NCBI GenBank assembly: GCA_051652245.1
Contig: JBOFTV010000068.1
Span: 1 to 20,683 of the forward strand
DNA length: 20,683 nucleotides
Source of the DNA: BHER01 sp051652245
GTDB lineage: Bacteria; Bacillota_I; Bacilli_A; Culicoidibacterales; Culicoidibacteraceae
Direction of reading: 5' to 3'
The notes under the pieces are model-generated. The model had not been told where the DNA came from. It ran no database searches and worked only from the letters and a program-made list of their open reading frames with translations. This document shows positions 7,472-14,906 of this stretch, piece after piece. Each line of letters starts with the position of its first letter. Positions within the stretch are counted from its first letter, which is position 1. A program made the translations under genes and the position numbers.

Positions 7472-8236
7472 ATGGGAAAAGTAATTATTAATGCCGATGA
7501 TTTTGGCTATAGTCGGGCAGTTAATTTTGGAATTATTGACACTTTTACTAATGGTATACTGACATCAGCAACAATCATGGCAAATATGAAGGGATTTGAC
7601 CACGCTGTATCTTTAGCAAAAGCACATCCTCAATTAGGTATAGGCGTGCATTTAACGCTGACTTGTGGAAACCCAATACTAGCGGATGTACCCACGCTTG
7701 TCAGCGCTCAAAAATTTAGAAAGCTAGCCTTTTATCAAGAAGCGTTTAGTATTAATTTAGAGGAACTCTACCGTGAGTGGGATGCTCAAATTCAAAAAGT
7801 TTATGCAAGTGGTCTAAGACCAACACACTTAGATAGTCATCATCATATTCATACGTTTGGTGAAAATGCAAGTGTTATGATAAGGCTTGCAAAGAAGTAT
7901 GACTTACCAGTCCGTGGGAATTTCTTAGAAAAAGTTAAGGTTAAGCATACGGATATGTTTGAAGAATATTTTGATATTGTGGGGATGGAAATTCCCGCAG
8001 ATGGCAAAAGTGCGCAAAAATTTAATAGCTACTTAAATAACCTCTACAACTTATTGAAAAGAGACCAAACAATTGAAATAATGTGCCATCCTGCGTATAT
8101 TGATGTCGACTTGATGTCAGGGTCAAAATTTGTCTTTCCGCGAATTAATCAAGTTGAATTTTTAATCAACTCAGAATTTAGTCGAAAGGTACAGGAAGAC
8201 GAAAAGATTGAATTAGTTAATTATCGGATGATTTAG
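7472..8236 (+). CDS. chbG: ChbG/YdjC-family carbohydrate deacetylase
   Basis: This 254-residue protein belongs to the YdjC/ChbG family. The N-terminal IINADDFGYS (metal-binding D9-D10), GVHLTLT (H60) and the HLDSHHHIH cluster (D121, H123-H125, H127) give the expected metal and catalytic residues; CHPAYID follows near the C-terminus. Known members such as E. coli ChbG remove an N-acetyl group from chitobiose or its 6-phosphate so that a GH4 enzyme can cleave it. Its position between an antiterminator and a PTS/GH4 pair supports work on a phosphorylated sugar in the cytoplasm. Start: ATG 7472 with GGAGGA ending 7 bases upstream; the longer frame from 7433 would begin inside the terminator. The actual substrate is unknown. 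Confidence 0.85.
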   Translation: MGKVIINADDFGYSRAVNFGIIDTFTNGILTSATIMANMKGFDHAVSLAKAHPQLGIGVHLTLTCGNPILADVPTLVSAQKFRKLAFYQEAFSINLEELYREWDAQIQKVYASGLRPTHLDSHHHIHTFGENASVMIRLAKKYDLPVRGNFLEKVKVKHTDMFEEYFDIVGMEIPADGKSAQKFNSYLNNLYNLLKRDQTIEIMCHPAYIDVDLMSGSKFVFPRINQVEFLINSEFSRKVQEDEKIELVNYRMI

Positions 8237-8252
8237 AAGGGAGCGAAAGCGT

Positions 8253-9671
8253 ATGAAAAATTTTAAAACAAATATTCAAAAATTAGGGCGAGCAATGCTA
8301 TTGCCTGTTGCAGCAATGCCCCTAGCGGGACTTATTTTACGACTAGCAGCAGAAGATATGTTAAATATCCCCGTTTTAGGGGCAGCAGGGGATGCAGTCT
8401 TTGGTAATTTAGATATCCTCTTTGCCATAGGTGTAGCATTAGGATTTACGAAGACTAAGGATAAAGGGATTCCGGCATTAACAGCATTTTTAGCAATTAT
8501 TACACTAAAATCAGGCTTAAAAGTAATCGATCCAGGAATAAGTATGGGGATTTTTGGGGGAATAATCTCAGGATTAATTGCGGCATGGACATATGATCGC
8601 TTTAAAAATCAAAAATTACCTATGGTCTTTTCTTACTTTGCGGGGGAGCGGTTCCCACTTACGATGATTATGATTATTCAAACCGCAACAGCATTTGTCT
8701 TTGGTTTTATTTGGCCAACTATTCAAATGGGAATCGATAATTTTGCTAAAACACTAGTAAATATGGGGGCCATTGGGGTTGGTATTTTTGTTTTCTTAAA
8801 TAGAATGCTTATTCCTTTTGGCTTGCATCATGTCCTAAATACTTATATTTACTATGATTTGGGCAGTTATACTAGTCCAAGTGGAGAAGTTTTTAGAGGT
8901 GAAATCACCCGTTTTATTAATGGTGACCCAGCAGCAGGATTGTTTCTATCAGGATTTTTTGTTGTAATGATGTTTGGGATTCCAGCTATTTGTCTTGCAG
9001 TCTATCGAGCAGCATTTAAAGAAAATAAGCAGATGGTAAAAGGTGTTATGGGAAGTGGTGCAGTCACAGCATTTATTTCAAATATTACAGAACCTGTTGA
9101 GTTTAGTTTTATGTTTATTTCACCGTTACTGTACTTCCTCCATGCATTACTTGCAGCATTTGCTGCAATGGTTTGCTATTTGTTAAACATTAAAATTGGC
9201 TTCACATTTGGGCCTAGTATTGTTGACTATGTCATCAATTTTAGAATAGGAACCAATGCTATTTTGATTTTACCAATTGGTGTTGTCTTTTTTGCCCTGT
9301 ATTACTTTACGTTCTACTATGTAATAAAATGGCAGAACATCCCAACTATTGGCCGTGCTGAGCCCCTTATAACTGACAACAGTATGGTTGGGAATGAAGC
9401 GAGTAAGCCACTTAAAAGTAAAAATTATGCGTATATGGCTAAAAAGCTATTAGAGGCCTTTGGGGGGGCTGAAAATATTGAAGATGCCTTTAGCTGTAAT
9501 ACAAGACTAAGAATTGAAGTCAAAAATCCGAAAATTGTTAATGAAGAACGAATAAAACAACTAGGCGTAACTGGTTTAATTAAACCAACAGAAGATAATT
9601 ATCAGGTTATAATTGGGCTAGAAGTAACCTATGTCATGGCCGAATTTACTAAATTAATGGATGAAAAGTAA
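8253..9671 (+). CDS. PTS EIIBC component, glucose/maltose-type (alpha-glucoside) family
   Basis: The 472-residue protein has an N-terminal EIIC membrane domain (about 1-370, many hydrophobic helices; NRMLIPFGLHHVLN and GFFVVMMFGIPAICLAVYRA are family hallmarks, and ITEPVEFSFMF holds the conserved Glu). A C-terminal EIIB domain (about 390-472) carries the phosphorylated cysteine C415 in SCNTRLRIEV. There is no EIIA domain, so a Crr-like EIIA must come from elsewhere. It imports and phosphorylates a sugar at the membrane. It belongs to the glucose superfamily, which fits control by a LicT-type regulator. With the GH4 enzyme next door, an alpha-glucoside such as maltose is the leading candidate; an amino sugar is an alternative because of the deacetylase. 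AAGGGAG lies just before the ATG. Confidence 0.88.
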   Translation: MKNFKTNIQKLGRAMLLPVAAMPLAGLILRLAAEDMLNIPVLGAAGDAVFGNLDILFAIGVALGFTKTKDKGIPALTAFLAIITLKSGLKVIDPGISMGIFGGIISGLIAAWTYDRFKNQKLPMVFSYFAGERFPLTMIMIIQTATAFVFGFIWPTIQMGIDNFAKTLVNMGAIGVGIFVFLNRMLIPFGLHHVLNTYIYYDLGSYTSPSGEVFRGEITRFINGDPAAGLFLSGFFVVMMFGIPAICLAVYRAAFKENKQMVKGVMGSGAVTAFISNITEPVEFSFMFISPLLYFLHALLAAFAAMVCYLLNIKIGFTFGPSIVDYVINFRIGTNAILILPIGVVFFALYYFTFYYVIKWQNIPTIGRAEPLITDNSMVGNEASKPLKSKNYAYMAKKLLEAFGGAENIEDAFSCNTRLRIEVKNPKIVNEERIKQLGVTGLIKPTEDNYQVIIGLEVTYVMAEFTKLMDEK

Positions 9672-9690
9672 CAGTGAGGAGTGAAACGAT

Positions 9691-11016
9691 ATGAAAAAGC
9701 AGATAATTACAATAGCAGGGGGCGGAAGCACCTATACTCCTGGGATAATACAAGCGCTCCTAAATAATAGTAGTCGCTTACCCATTTGTGAAATTCGACT
9801 ATATGATATAGATAAGCAGCGGAATGCTGATATGGAAGTTATTATTAATTTTATGCTAAAACAATCAAACCAAGAAATCGTCAAATTAAGGGTAACAAGC
9901 AATCCACAAACGGCTTTTAGTGGATGTGATTTTATCTTTTCCCAAATTAGAGTTGGTGGTCTAGAGATGCGTGAAAAAGATGAGAAAATCCCCTTGAAGC
10001 ATGGACTTGTAGGACAAGAAACTTGTGGACTAGGGGGATTTGCTTATGGTCTGCGCTCAATTGGTGGAATATTAGAAATAGTTGAACATATTCAAAACTA
10101 TGCACCCGCAGCATGGATTTTAAATTATACCAACCCCGAATCAATCGTTTCAGAAGCAGTTCGGCGGAAATTTCCACAAGCGAAAATGATAAATGCCTGT
10201 GATATGACAATCTCAATTGAACAAACGATAGCTCTAAACTATGGCTATGATCGGAAGAATTGGATTCCAACATATTTTGGGCTAAATCACTTCGGCTGGT
10301 ACACCCAAATCTATGATAAATCTTTAGGGAAAGACATAATGCCAGAATTAATTAAAAAAATAACAACACAAAATATGAAAGTAGCAAGTTTTAATGCCGG
10401 TGATACATCGTGGCAAGAAGCTTTTAATATGATGTCGGTCATAATGAAAAACTTTTCTGAAAACATCCCTAATAATTATTTGGAATACTACTTATATCCG
10501 GACATGATTGTGGAAAAGGCGGATAAAAACTACACAAGAGCAAACATAGTTATGGCGGGGAGAGAGCAAAATACTAAAAAGATGGCTGCAAAAATCAGAG
10601 CGGGGGAAACAGAAGCTGTTCTTAATTTTGATTTTGGTGAGCATGGTCAATATATTGTTGATATGGCAACATCGATTTTAAATGATGAGCGTCAGAGATT
10701 TATGTTAATTGTTCCCAATCAAGGAGCAATTCCCAATCTACGTGCGGATGCTGTTGTGGAAATACCAGCATATGTTGGGGCAAATGGTGTCGAACCAATT
10801 GCCTTAAGGCAGCCAATTGGTGATTTTCATAAAGGGTTAATGGAGGCACAAGTGGCAGCTGAAAAATTACTTGTTGATGCTTATTTTGAACAATCATATC
10901 AAAAGGCATTGCAGGCATTTACGCTAAATCAAACGGTACCAAGTGCAAGAGTTGCTAAAATAGTACTAGATGAAATGATTATTGCTAATCAAGACTATTG
11001 GCCAAAGTTAAAGTAA
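9691..11016 (+). CDS. glvA: GH4 6-phospho-glucosidase (GlvA/MalH-like 6-phospho-alpha-glucosidase)
   Basis: The 441-residue protein is a glycoside hydrolase family 4 enzyme, which needs NAD+ and Mn2+. It shows the Rossmann motif IAGGGSTYTPG (8-18), VGQETCGLGGFAYGLRSIGG (108-126), NYTNPES (145-151), the metal ligands C170 (in NACDM) and H200 (in GLNHFGW), and D171 next to C170. The closest pattern I recall is GlvA/MalH (6-phospho-alpha-glucosidase): the C-terminal VPSARVAKIVLDEMIIANQD resembles GlvA strongly. A beta-specific CelF/ChbF enzyme cannot be fully excluded. It should cleave the phosphorylated disaccharide delivered by the PTS protein upstream, 19 bases away. GTGAGGAG precedes the start. 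No clear terminator follows before the trp promoter. Confidence 0.87.
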   Translation: MKKQIITIAGGGSTYTPGIIQALLNNSSRLPICEIRLYDIDKQRNADMEVIINFMLKQSNQEIVKLRVTSNPQTAFSGCDFIFSQIRVGGLEMREKDEKIPLKHGLVGQETCGLGGFAYGLRSIGGILEIVEHIQNYAPAAWILNYTNPESIVSEAVRRKFPQAKMINACDMTISIEQTIALNYGYDRKNWIPTYFGLNHFGWYTQIYDKSLGKDIMPELIKKITTQNMKVASFNAGDTSWQEAFNMMSVIMKNFSENIPNNYLEYYLYPDMIVEKADKNYTRANIVMAGREQNTKKMAAKIRAGETEAVLNFDFGEHGQYIVDMATSILNDERQRFMLIVPNQGAIPNLRADAVVEIPAYVGANGVEPIALRQPIGDFHKGLMEAQVAAEKLLVDAYFEQSYQKALQAFTLNQTVPSARVAKIVLDEMIIANQDYWPKLK

Positions 11017-11030
11017 AGAGCTAAAAAGAC

Positions 11031-11059
11031 TTGACAATGATAAAAAAAATCTGTATACT
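11031..11059 (+). promoter_or_regulatory. Promoter of the trp operon
   Basis: TTGACA (11031-11036), 17-base spacer, TATACT (11054-11059). The start of transcription is expected near 11066. It lies 14 bases after the GH4 stop codon. Confidence 0.88.
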
Positions 11060-11068
11060 CCTAGATAA

Positions 11069-11086
11069 TACAAAATATATTTTGTA
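11069..11086 (+). repeat. 18-bp perfect palindrome at the trp transcription start
   Basis: TACAAAATATATTTTGTA is a perfect inverted repeat a few bases downstream of the predicted start. As DNA it looks like a repressor operator; as RNA it would form a 5'-end hairpin. No known regulator motif is recognised. Confidence 0.6.
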
Positions 11087-11418
11087 CAACATCAAATAAT
11101 TAAATAAGAAATAAACCGTTGATTTGGAGATAAAAATTAATGTGCAGTTAAAGAGAGTTAGGCAACGCTGAGAGCCTGATACAACGCAGTTGATTAAATG
11201 GACCAAGGAGGGCAATGATGAAAAAGCAAGCAATTGTAAGTAGTAATTGACGTAAGACACATACGTAAGTTGTGATGGATATGATTGTATCCTAATAAAG
11301 AGTGGCTGATATAGAATTGTATCAGGCAAATCAAGGTGGCACCGCGGGTGTTTTCTTTCCAATTAGTGAAAGTTACTCGTCCTTGGCAAATGTGATATTT
11401 GTCATGGGCGTTTTTTTT
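11087..11418 (+). promoter_or_regulatory. Trp-specific T-box riboswitch
   Basis: The leader has the invariant T-box sequence AAGGTGGCACCGCG at 11333-11346, pairing potential of AAGG with the CCTT at 11381-11384 (antiterminator), and a competing terminator. In Stem I, AATTAAT (about 11137) pairs with GTTGATT (about 11189), TTGG pairs with CCAA below, and between them on the 3' side is a loop containing UGG (11199-11201) followed by A: the specifier codon for tryptophan. AGAGAG and a GGC/GCC-capped terminal loop fit the upper stem. Uncharged tRNA-Trp should stabilise the antiterminator and turn on the operon. This leader accounts for the gene-free stretch from 11017 to 11459. Confidence 0.93.
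11378..11418 (+). terminator. T-box terminator
   Basis: CGTCC (11378-11382) pairs with GGGCG (11406-11410), with an inner TGGCAAAT/ATTTGTCA helix, followed by eight Ts (11411-11418). It may also stop read-through from the upstream sugar operon, which lacks its own clear terminator. Confidence 0.9.
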
Positions 11419-11459
11419 ATAGCGAAAAAGGGCAGGTATTAAAGAAGGAGGAATTTATC

Positions 11460-12920
11460 ATGAAACCAACAAAGAACAAGTGTGAACAACAACTAAGACA
11501 AAATAACTGTGTACCAGTGTATGAAGAAATTTATGCTGATGGGTATACGCCAATTATGGTGCTTAAGAAATTAAAAGAACAAGGATATCCTTGCTTTTTA
11601 TTAGAAAGTGTAACCTCAAATGCAACGTGGTCGCGCTACTCATTTTTAGGTTTTAATCCGCTATTTAGCTTAAAGGCTCACAAGGGAATTGTTTCCAAGC
11701 AACAAAATGGTCAAAGTGATCAAATAGAGGGGAACGCGAGTGAAATAATTACAGCTATTTTAAAACAATACCAAACCAGTAAAACAGGAGATGCTAATTT
11801 ACCGACATTTACTGGAGGCTTTGTGGGAAACTTTTCTTATGAATATGTTAAAAATAATTATCATCTTCCCAATACACCAGAAAATGAAGTGGGTATTGCT
11901 GATTTTGATTTAATGTTTTTTGATAAGATAATTGCCTTTGATCACCTCATGCAAAAAATATATATTATTGCACATGCAAGTATTAAACATAATATTAGCT
12001 ATGAAATGTGCCAAAGTGAAATTTCAGAGATAAACAAAATTATTACAACAACAAAAGCAACGATGACTTACCCCTCAAAACAGCTTTCAGAGATTAGACA
12101 ACGATTTACAGAAGCGCAATATAAGCAAATGGTCAAGCAAGCAAAAGTGCATATTCTCGATGGTGATATTTTTCAAATAGTGATAGCAAATCGTTTTGAG
12201 ATGGATTTCTTTGGTGACTTACTTTCAACTTATCGCGTACTAAGAACAACCAATCCTTCACCGTATATGTTTTATTTAGATTATCAAACACATCAAATTG
12301 CGGGGGCATCCCCCGAAACGCTAATTTCCTTAAAAGGGGAAAATCTTGCAACATTTCCTATAGCCGGAACATGCCCAAGAGGTAAAACAGTAGAAGAAGA
12401 TGAGCAATTAATTGCTCAATTACTAGGTGATGAAAAAGAACTTGCAGAGCATAATATGCTTGTTGACCTCGGCCGAAATGATTTAGGTAAAATCAGTAAG
12501 TTTGGCAGTGTTAGAGTAACAGATTATCAGAAGGTCCTTAAATTCTCTCATGTTAGCCACATAACAAGCACGGTAACAAGTAAACTTGCGCAGAATGTCA
12601 GTCCAATGGATGCAATTGATGCATTAACACCTGCTGGAACATTATCCGGCGCACCTAAAAATAAAGCAATGGAATTAATTGGTGATTTAGAAAAAGCAAG
12701 CCGTGGCGTATATGGCGGTGCAATTGGCTATTTAGCTTTAAATGGCGACCTCGACTTATGCATTGCCATCCGCCTAGCAATTAAAAAAGATGAGATTGTT
12801 TCAGTGAGTGCCGGTGCAGGGATTGTTATGGATAGCAATCCCACCTCAGAATACAATGAGTGCCTCAATAAAGCTAAGTCAATGCTCCGGGCATTAAGTT
12901 TAGCAGAAGGAGTTGAGTAA
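11460..12920 (+). CDS. trpE: Anthranilate synthase component I
   Basis: The 486-residue protein is a chorismate-utilising enzyme of normal TrpE length. It makes anthranilate from chorismate with the glutamine amidotransferase encoded next. The N-terminal domain holds the tryptophan-feedback motif LLESVTSN (about 42-49). The C-terminal catalytic domain shows FPIAGTCPRG, HNMLVDLGRNDLGKI, TPAGTLSGAPKNKAMELI and GVYGGAIGYLALNGDLDLCIAIR, all family signatures. It is the first gene of the operon, 41 bases after the T-box terminator, with AAGGAGG (11445-11451) before the ATG. Para-aminobenzoate synthase (PabB) is unlikely given the Trp T-box and the trp neighbours. Confidence 0.95.
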   Translation: MKPTKNKCEQQLRQNNCVPVYEEIYADGYTPIMVLKKLKEQGYPCFLLESVTSNATWSRYSFLGFNPLFSLKAHKGIVSKQQNGQSDQIEGNASEIITAILKQYQTSKTGDANLPTFTGGFVGNFSYEYVKNNYHLPNTPENEVGIADFDLMFFDKIIAFDHLMQKIYIIAHASIKHNISYEMCQSEISEINKIITTTKATMTYPSKQLSEIRQRFTEAQYKQMVKQAKVHILDGDIFQIVIANRFEMDFFGDLLSTYRVLRTTNPSPYMFYLDYQTHQIAGASPETLISLKGENLATFPIAGTCPRGKTVEEDEQLIAQLLGDEKELAEHNMLVDLGRNDLGKISKFGSVRVTDYQKVLKFSHVSHITSTVTSKLAQNVSPMDAIDALTPAGTLSGAPKNKAMELIGDLEKASRGVYGGAIGYLALNGDLDLCIAIRLAIKKDEIVSVSAGAGIVMDSNPTSEYNECLNKAKSMLRALSLAEGVE

Positions 12921-12921
12921 G

Positions 12922-13506
12922 ATGATTTTAATTATTGATAACTATGATAGCAATACCTATAATATTTACCAAGCAATTGGTGCACTCGCACAAGAGGTTG
13001 TCGTCATTAAAAATGACGAATTAGCGCTTCAAGACATCATAAAGCTAGCACCAACGCATATAATCATCTCGCCAGGTCCAGGACACCCACGGGAAACGGG
13101 TGTCTGCTTAGACGTAATCCAACACTTTAAAAGTGAAATTCCAATTCTTGGAATTTGTCTAGGACATCAACTAATAGGGCATATCTACAAAGCCCAAATA
13201 ACACACGCCAAGCGACCAATCCATGGAAAAAAAACGCCAATCTACTTAGCACGAGGAAATCAACTATTTAAAAATATGCCCCCAATTTTAACGGTTGGAC
13301 GTTATCATTCCCTAATAATTTCAGCGCAACAACTGCCCGCGCAACTACTCCTAATTGCCGAAGATGAGTATGGTGAAATTATGGCAATTAAGCATCGTAA
13401 CTATAATTTATATGGTGTCCAATTTCATCCAGAATCAATTTTAACGCAAAAAGGGGAACAACTATTTAAAAACTTCTTACAGATGGAGGGTAATTTGTAT
13501 GATTAG
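12922..13506 (+). CDS. trpG: Anthranilate synthase component II (glutamine amidotransferase)
   Basis: The 194-residue class I glutamine amidotransferase has the complete triad C79 (GICLGHQ), H169 and E171 (QFHPES), plus ISPGPGHP for the oxyanion region. It supplies ammonia from glutamine to TrpE. I chose ATG 12922, one base after the trpE stop, with AAGGAG at 12907-12912; a TTG at 12913 directly abuts that site and is unlikely. In many Firmicutes TrpG is shared with folate synthesis, but nothing here shows that. Its last bases overlap trpD by 8. Confidence 0.94.
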   Translation: MILIIDNYDSNTYNIYQAIGALAQEVVVIKNDELALQDIIKLAPTHIIISPGPGHPRETGVCLDVIQHFKSEIPILGICLGHQLIGHIYKAQITHAKRPIHGKKTPIYLARGNQLFKNMPPILTVGRYHSLIISAQQLPAQLLLIAEDEYGEIMAIKHRNYNLYGVQFHPESILTQKGEQLFKNFLQMEGNLYD

Positions 13507-14533
13507 AACAGGAATAAAGCAAGCAATAGCAGGAAATGATTTGAGTGAAGCATTAACTAAAGACATAATGATACAAATTATGGAAGGCAAAGCAAGCGAT
13601 GCCCAAATTGCTGCATGGCTCTGTGCAATGAGAAGTAAAGGCGAAACAATTACCGAAATTACAGCCTGTGCAGAAGTAATGAGGGAATTTTCGACAAAAT
13701 TAGACATAGAAGGCGATTTACTGGACATTGTAGGTACAGGGGGGGATATGTTATCAACATTTAATATCTCAACAACATGTGCAATTGTTGTTGCAGCGGC
13801 AGGAGTACGGATTGCCAAACATGGGAATAGAAGTGTTTCAAGCATGTCCGGAAGCTCCGATGTGCTCACAGCATTAGGGGTGAATATTAATTTAGATGCA
13901 AAACAATGTAAGGAACTCTTAGAAAAAATTGGCATCTGCTTCATGTTTGCTCCAAAATACCACAGTTCAATGAAATATGCTGCACCAGTTCGAGCAGAAA
14001 TTGGCATTAGAACATTATTTAATACAATTGGGCCACTAACAAATCCGGCACAAGCAAATTGTCAACTTTTGGGTGTCTATGATGAGAAATTAGTAGAACC
14101 ACTAGCAAAAGTACTGAAAAATCTGGGTGTAAGAAAGGCGTTTGTTGTCCATGGTCGTGACGGCATGGATGAAATAAGCATAACAACAACAACAACCGTC
14201 TGTGAATTGAATAATGGACACATAAATAGCTACCTCATAACACCAGAACAATTTGGTCTAAAACGAAGTACCCTGGAGGAAATTCAAGGAAAAGATGCTA
14301 CTTATAATGCAGAAATAACGCGCCAAATTTTATTAGGAAAAAAAGGCGCCCCACGGGACATTGTTGTCCTAAATTCTGCATTTTGCTTGTATATGCATAA
14401 ACCGGACCTAACCATCAAAGCTTGTATTGAATTAGCTTCGATGATAATTGATAGTGGACAAGCTCTAGCAAAATTGGAAGAACTAATTTATTATTCAAAT
14501 AAAATAGGAATAGTGCACAAAATCGGCTTATAG
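13499..14533 (+). CDS. trpD: Anthranilate phosphoribosyltransferase (C-terminus altered by a group II intron relic)
   Basis: The 344-residue protein transfers phosphoribose from PRPP to anthranilate. Visible motifs are GTGGD (79-83), NISTTCA, KHGNRSVSSMSGSSDVL (107-123) and DGMDEIS, as expected for TrpD. GGAGGG lies 8 bases before the ATG, which overlaps trpG. The last residues, VHKIGL, appear to be encoded by the first bases of the insertion at 14513. Without it the protein would end NKIGI-KCK with a TGA overlapping the trpC ATG. The enzyme core is untouched, so activity is probably kept. Length is close to the family's usual 335-345. Confidence 0.93.
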   Translation: MIRTGIKQAIAGNDLSEALTKDIMIQIMEGKASDAQIAAWLCAMRSKGETITEITACAEVMREFSTKLDIEGDLLDIVGTGGDMLSTFNISTTCAIVVAAAGVRIAKHGNRSVSSMSGSSDVLTALGVNINLDAKQCKELLEKIGICFMFAPKYHSSMKYAAPVRAEIGIRTLFNTIGPLTNPAQANCQLLGVYDEKLVEPLAKVLKNLGVRKAFVVHGRDGMDEISITTTTTVCELNNGHINSYLITPEQFGLKRSTLEEIQGKDATYNAEITRQILLGKKGAPRDIVVLNSAFCLYMHKPDLTIKACIELASMIIDSGQALAKLEELIYYSNKIGIVHKIGL

Positions 14534-14620
14534 CACATAGTTCGGTAAACACACCTGACCCAATAAAGTCTAACCAATAGTTGGTACTTAGTCTTGGAGC
14601 AGAAAAGGAAGACAGCGGGT

Positions 14621-14658
14621 GTATCAATAGAAATAGTATCAATAGAAATAGTATCAGT
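14621..14658 (+). repeat. 15-base tandem repeat inside the intron relic
   Basis: GTATCAATAGAAATA occurs twice exactly (14621-14635, 14636-14650) and a third, partial and diverged copy follows (GTATCAGTAAAAT). It may mark slippage within the degenerating intron. Confidence 0.85.
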
Positions 14659-14788
14659 AAAATGAAGCAGAAAAGACGAACAGCCAAGCATGAGTTGGAC
14701 GGCATTTGAATAAATATGGAAAGGGGATGAAATACCAAGATCGAAAATAGATGTGAACAGTGGACGTGGTGGAAAGATAAGATATGAA

Positions 14789-14821
14789 GAGCCGTATGCG
14801 GGAAAAGCGCATGTAGGATTC
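14789..14821 (+). ncRNA. Group II intron domain V-like hairpin
   Basis: It opens GAGCCGTATGCGGGAAAA, an almost textbook bacterial domain V with the catalytic AGC triad, but the right arm reads GTAGGATTC where GTACGGTTC is expected. The two substitutions cause a C-A and a G-G mismatch in the lower helix, so catalysis is probably weak or lost. Confidence 0.75.
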
Positions 14822-14906
14822 TGTGAGGGGTTAGAAGACTTGCTCTCACGAAATAAAGAAATAAAAGAGAGAGAGGAAGTCGAGTTAGTCTACTTGACAA
14901 ATGCAA

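Larger units (their letters stand above)
14513..14898 (+). mobile_element. Group II intron relic or shortened intron between trpD and trpC
   Basis: The 386-base insertion begins with GTGCA, close to the group II 5' consensus GUGYG, at a codon boundary in the end of trpD. It ends with CTACTTGAC, close to the common bacterial 3' end (CUACUYGAY). Near its end are a domain V-like hairpin and the CTGTGAGGGG that commonly opens domain VI. No reverse transcriptase gene is present, and it is shorter than usual ORF-less introns (about 600 or more), so much of domains I-IV is probably missing. It lies on the same strand as the operon. Removal on paper joins ...ATAGGAATA to AAATGCAAATGA. The 5' boundary is the less certain end. 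Confidence 0.7.

Noticed and set aside
11199..11250. Classical Trp leader-peptide attenuator
   Set aside because: The short frame has no Trp codons, and the T-box with a UGG specifier explains the control.
11021..11362. 113-codon reverse frame in the trp leader
   Set aside because: It is antisense to a clear T-box riboswitch and promoter.
14621..14658. Short direct repeats considered as a CRISPR array
   Set aside because: The repeats are adjacent without spacers, only 15 bases, and there are no cas genes.
14415..14906. Reverse-strand frames across the trpD end and intron relic
   Set aside because: Low-complexity Leu/Phe/Ser translations antisense to trpD and the structured intron RNA; no ribosome site.
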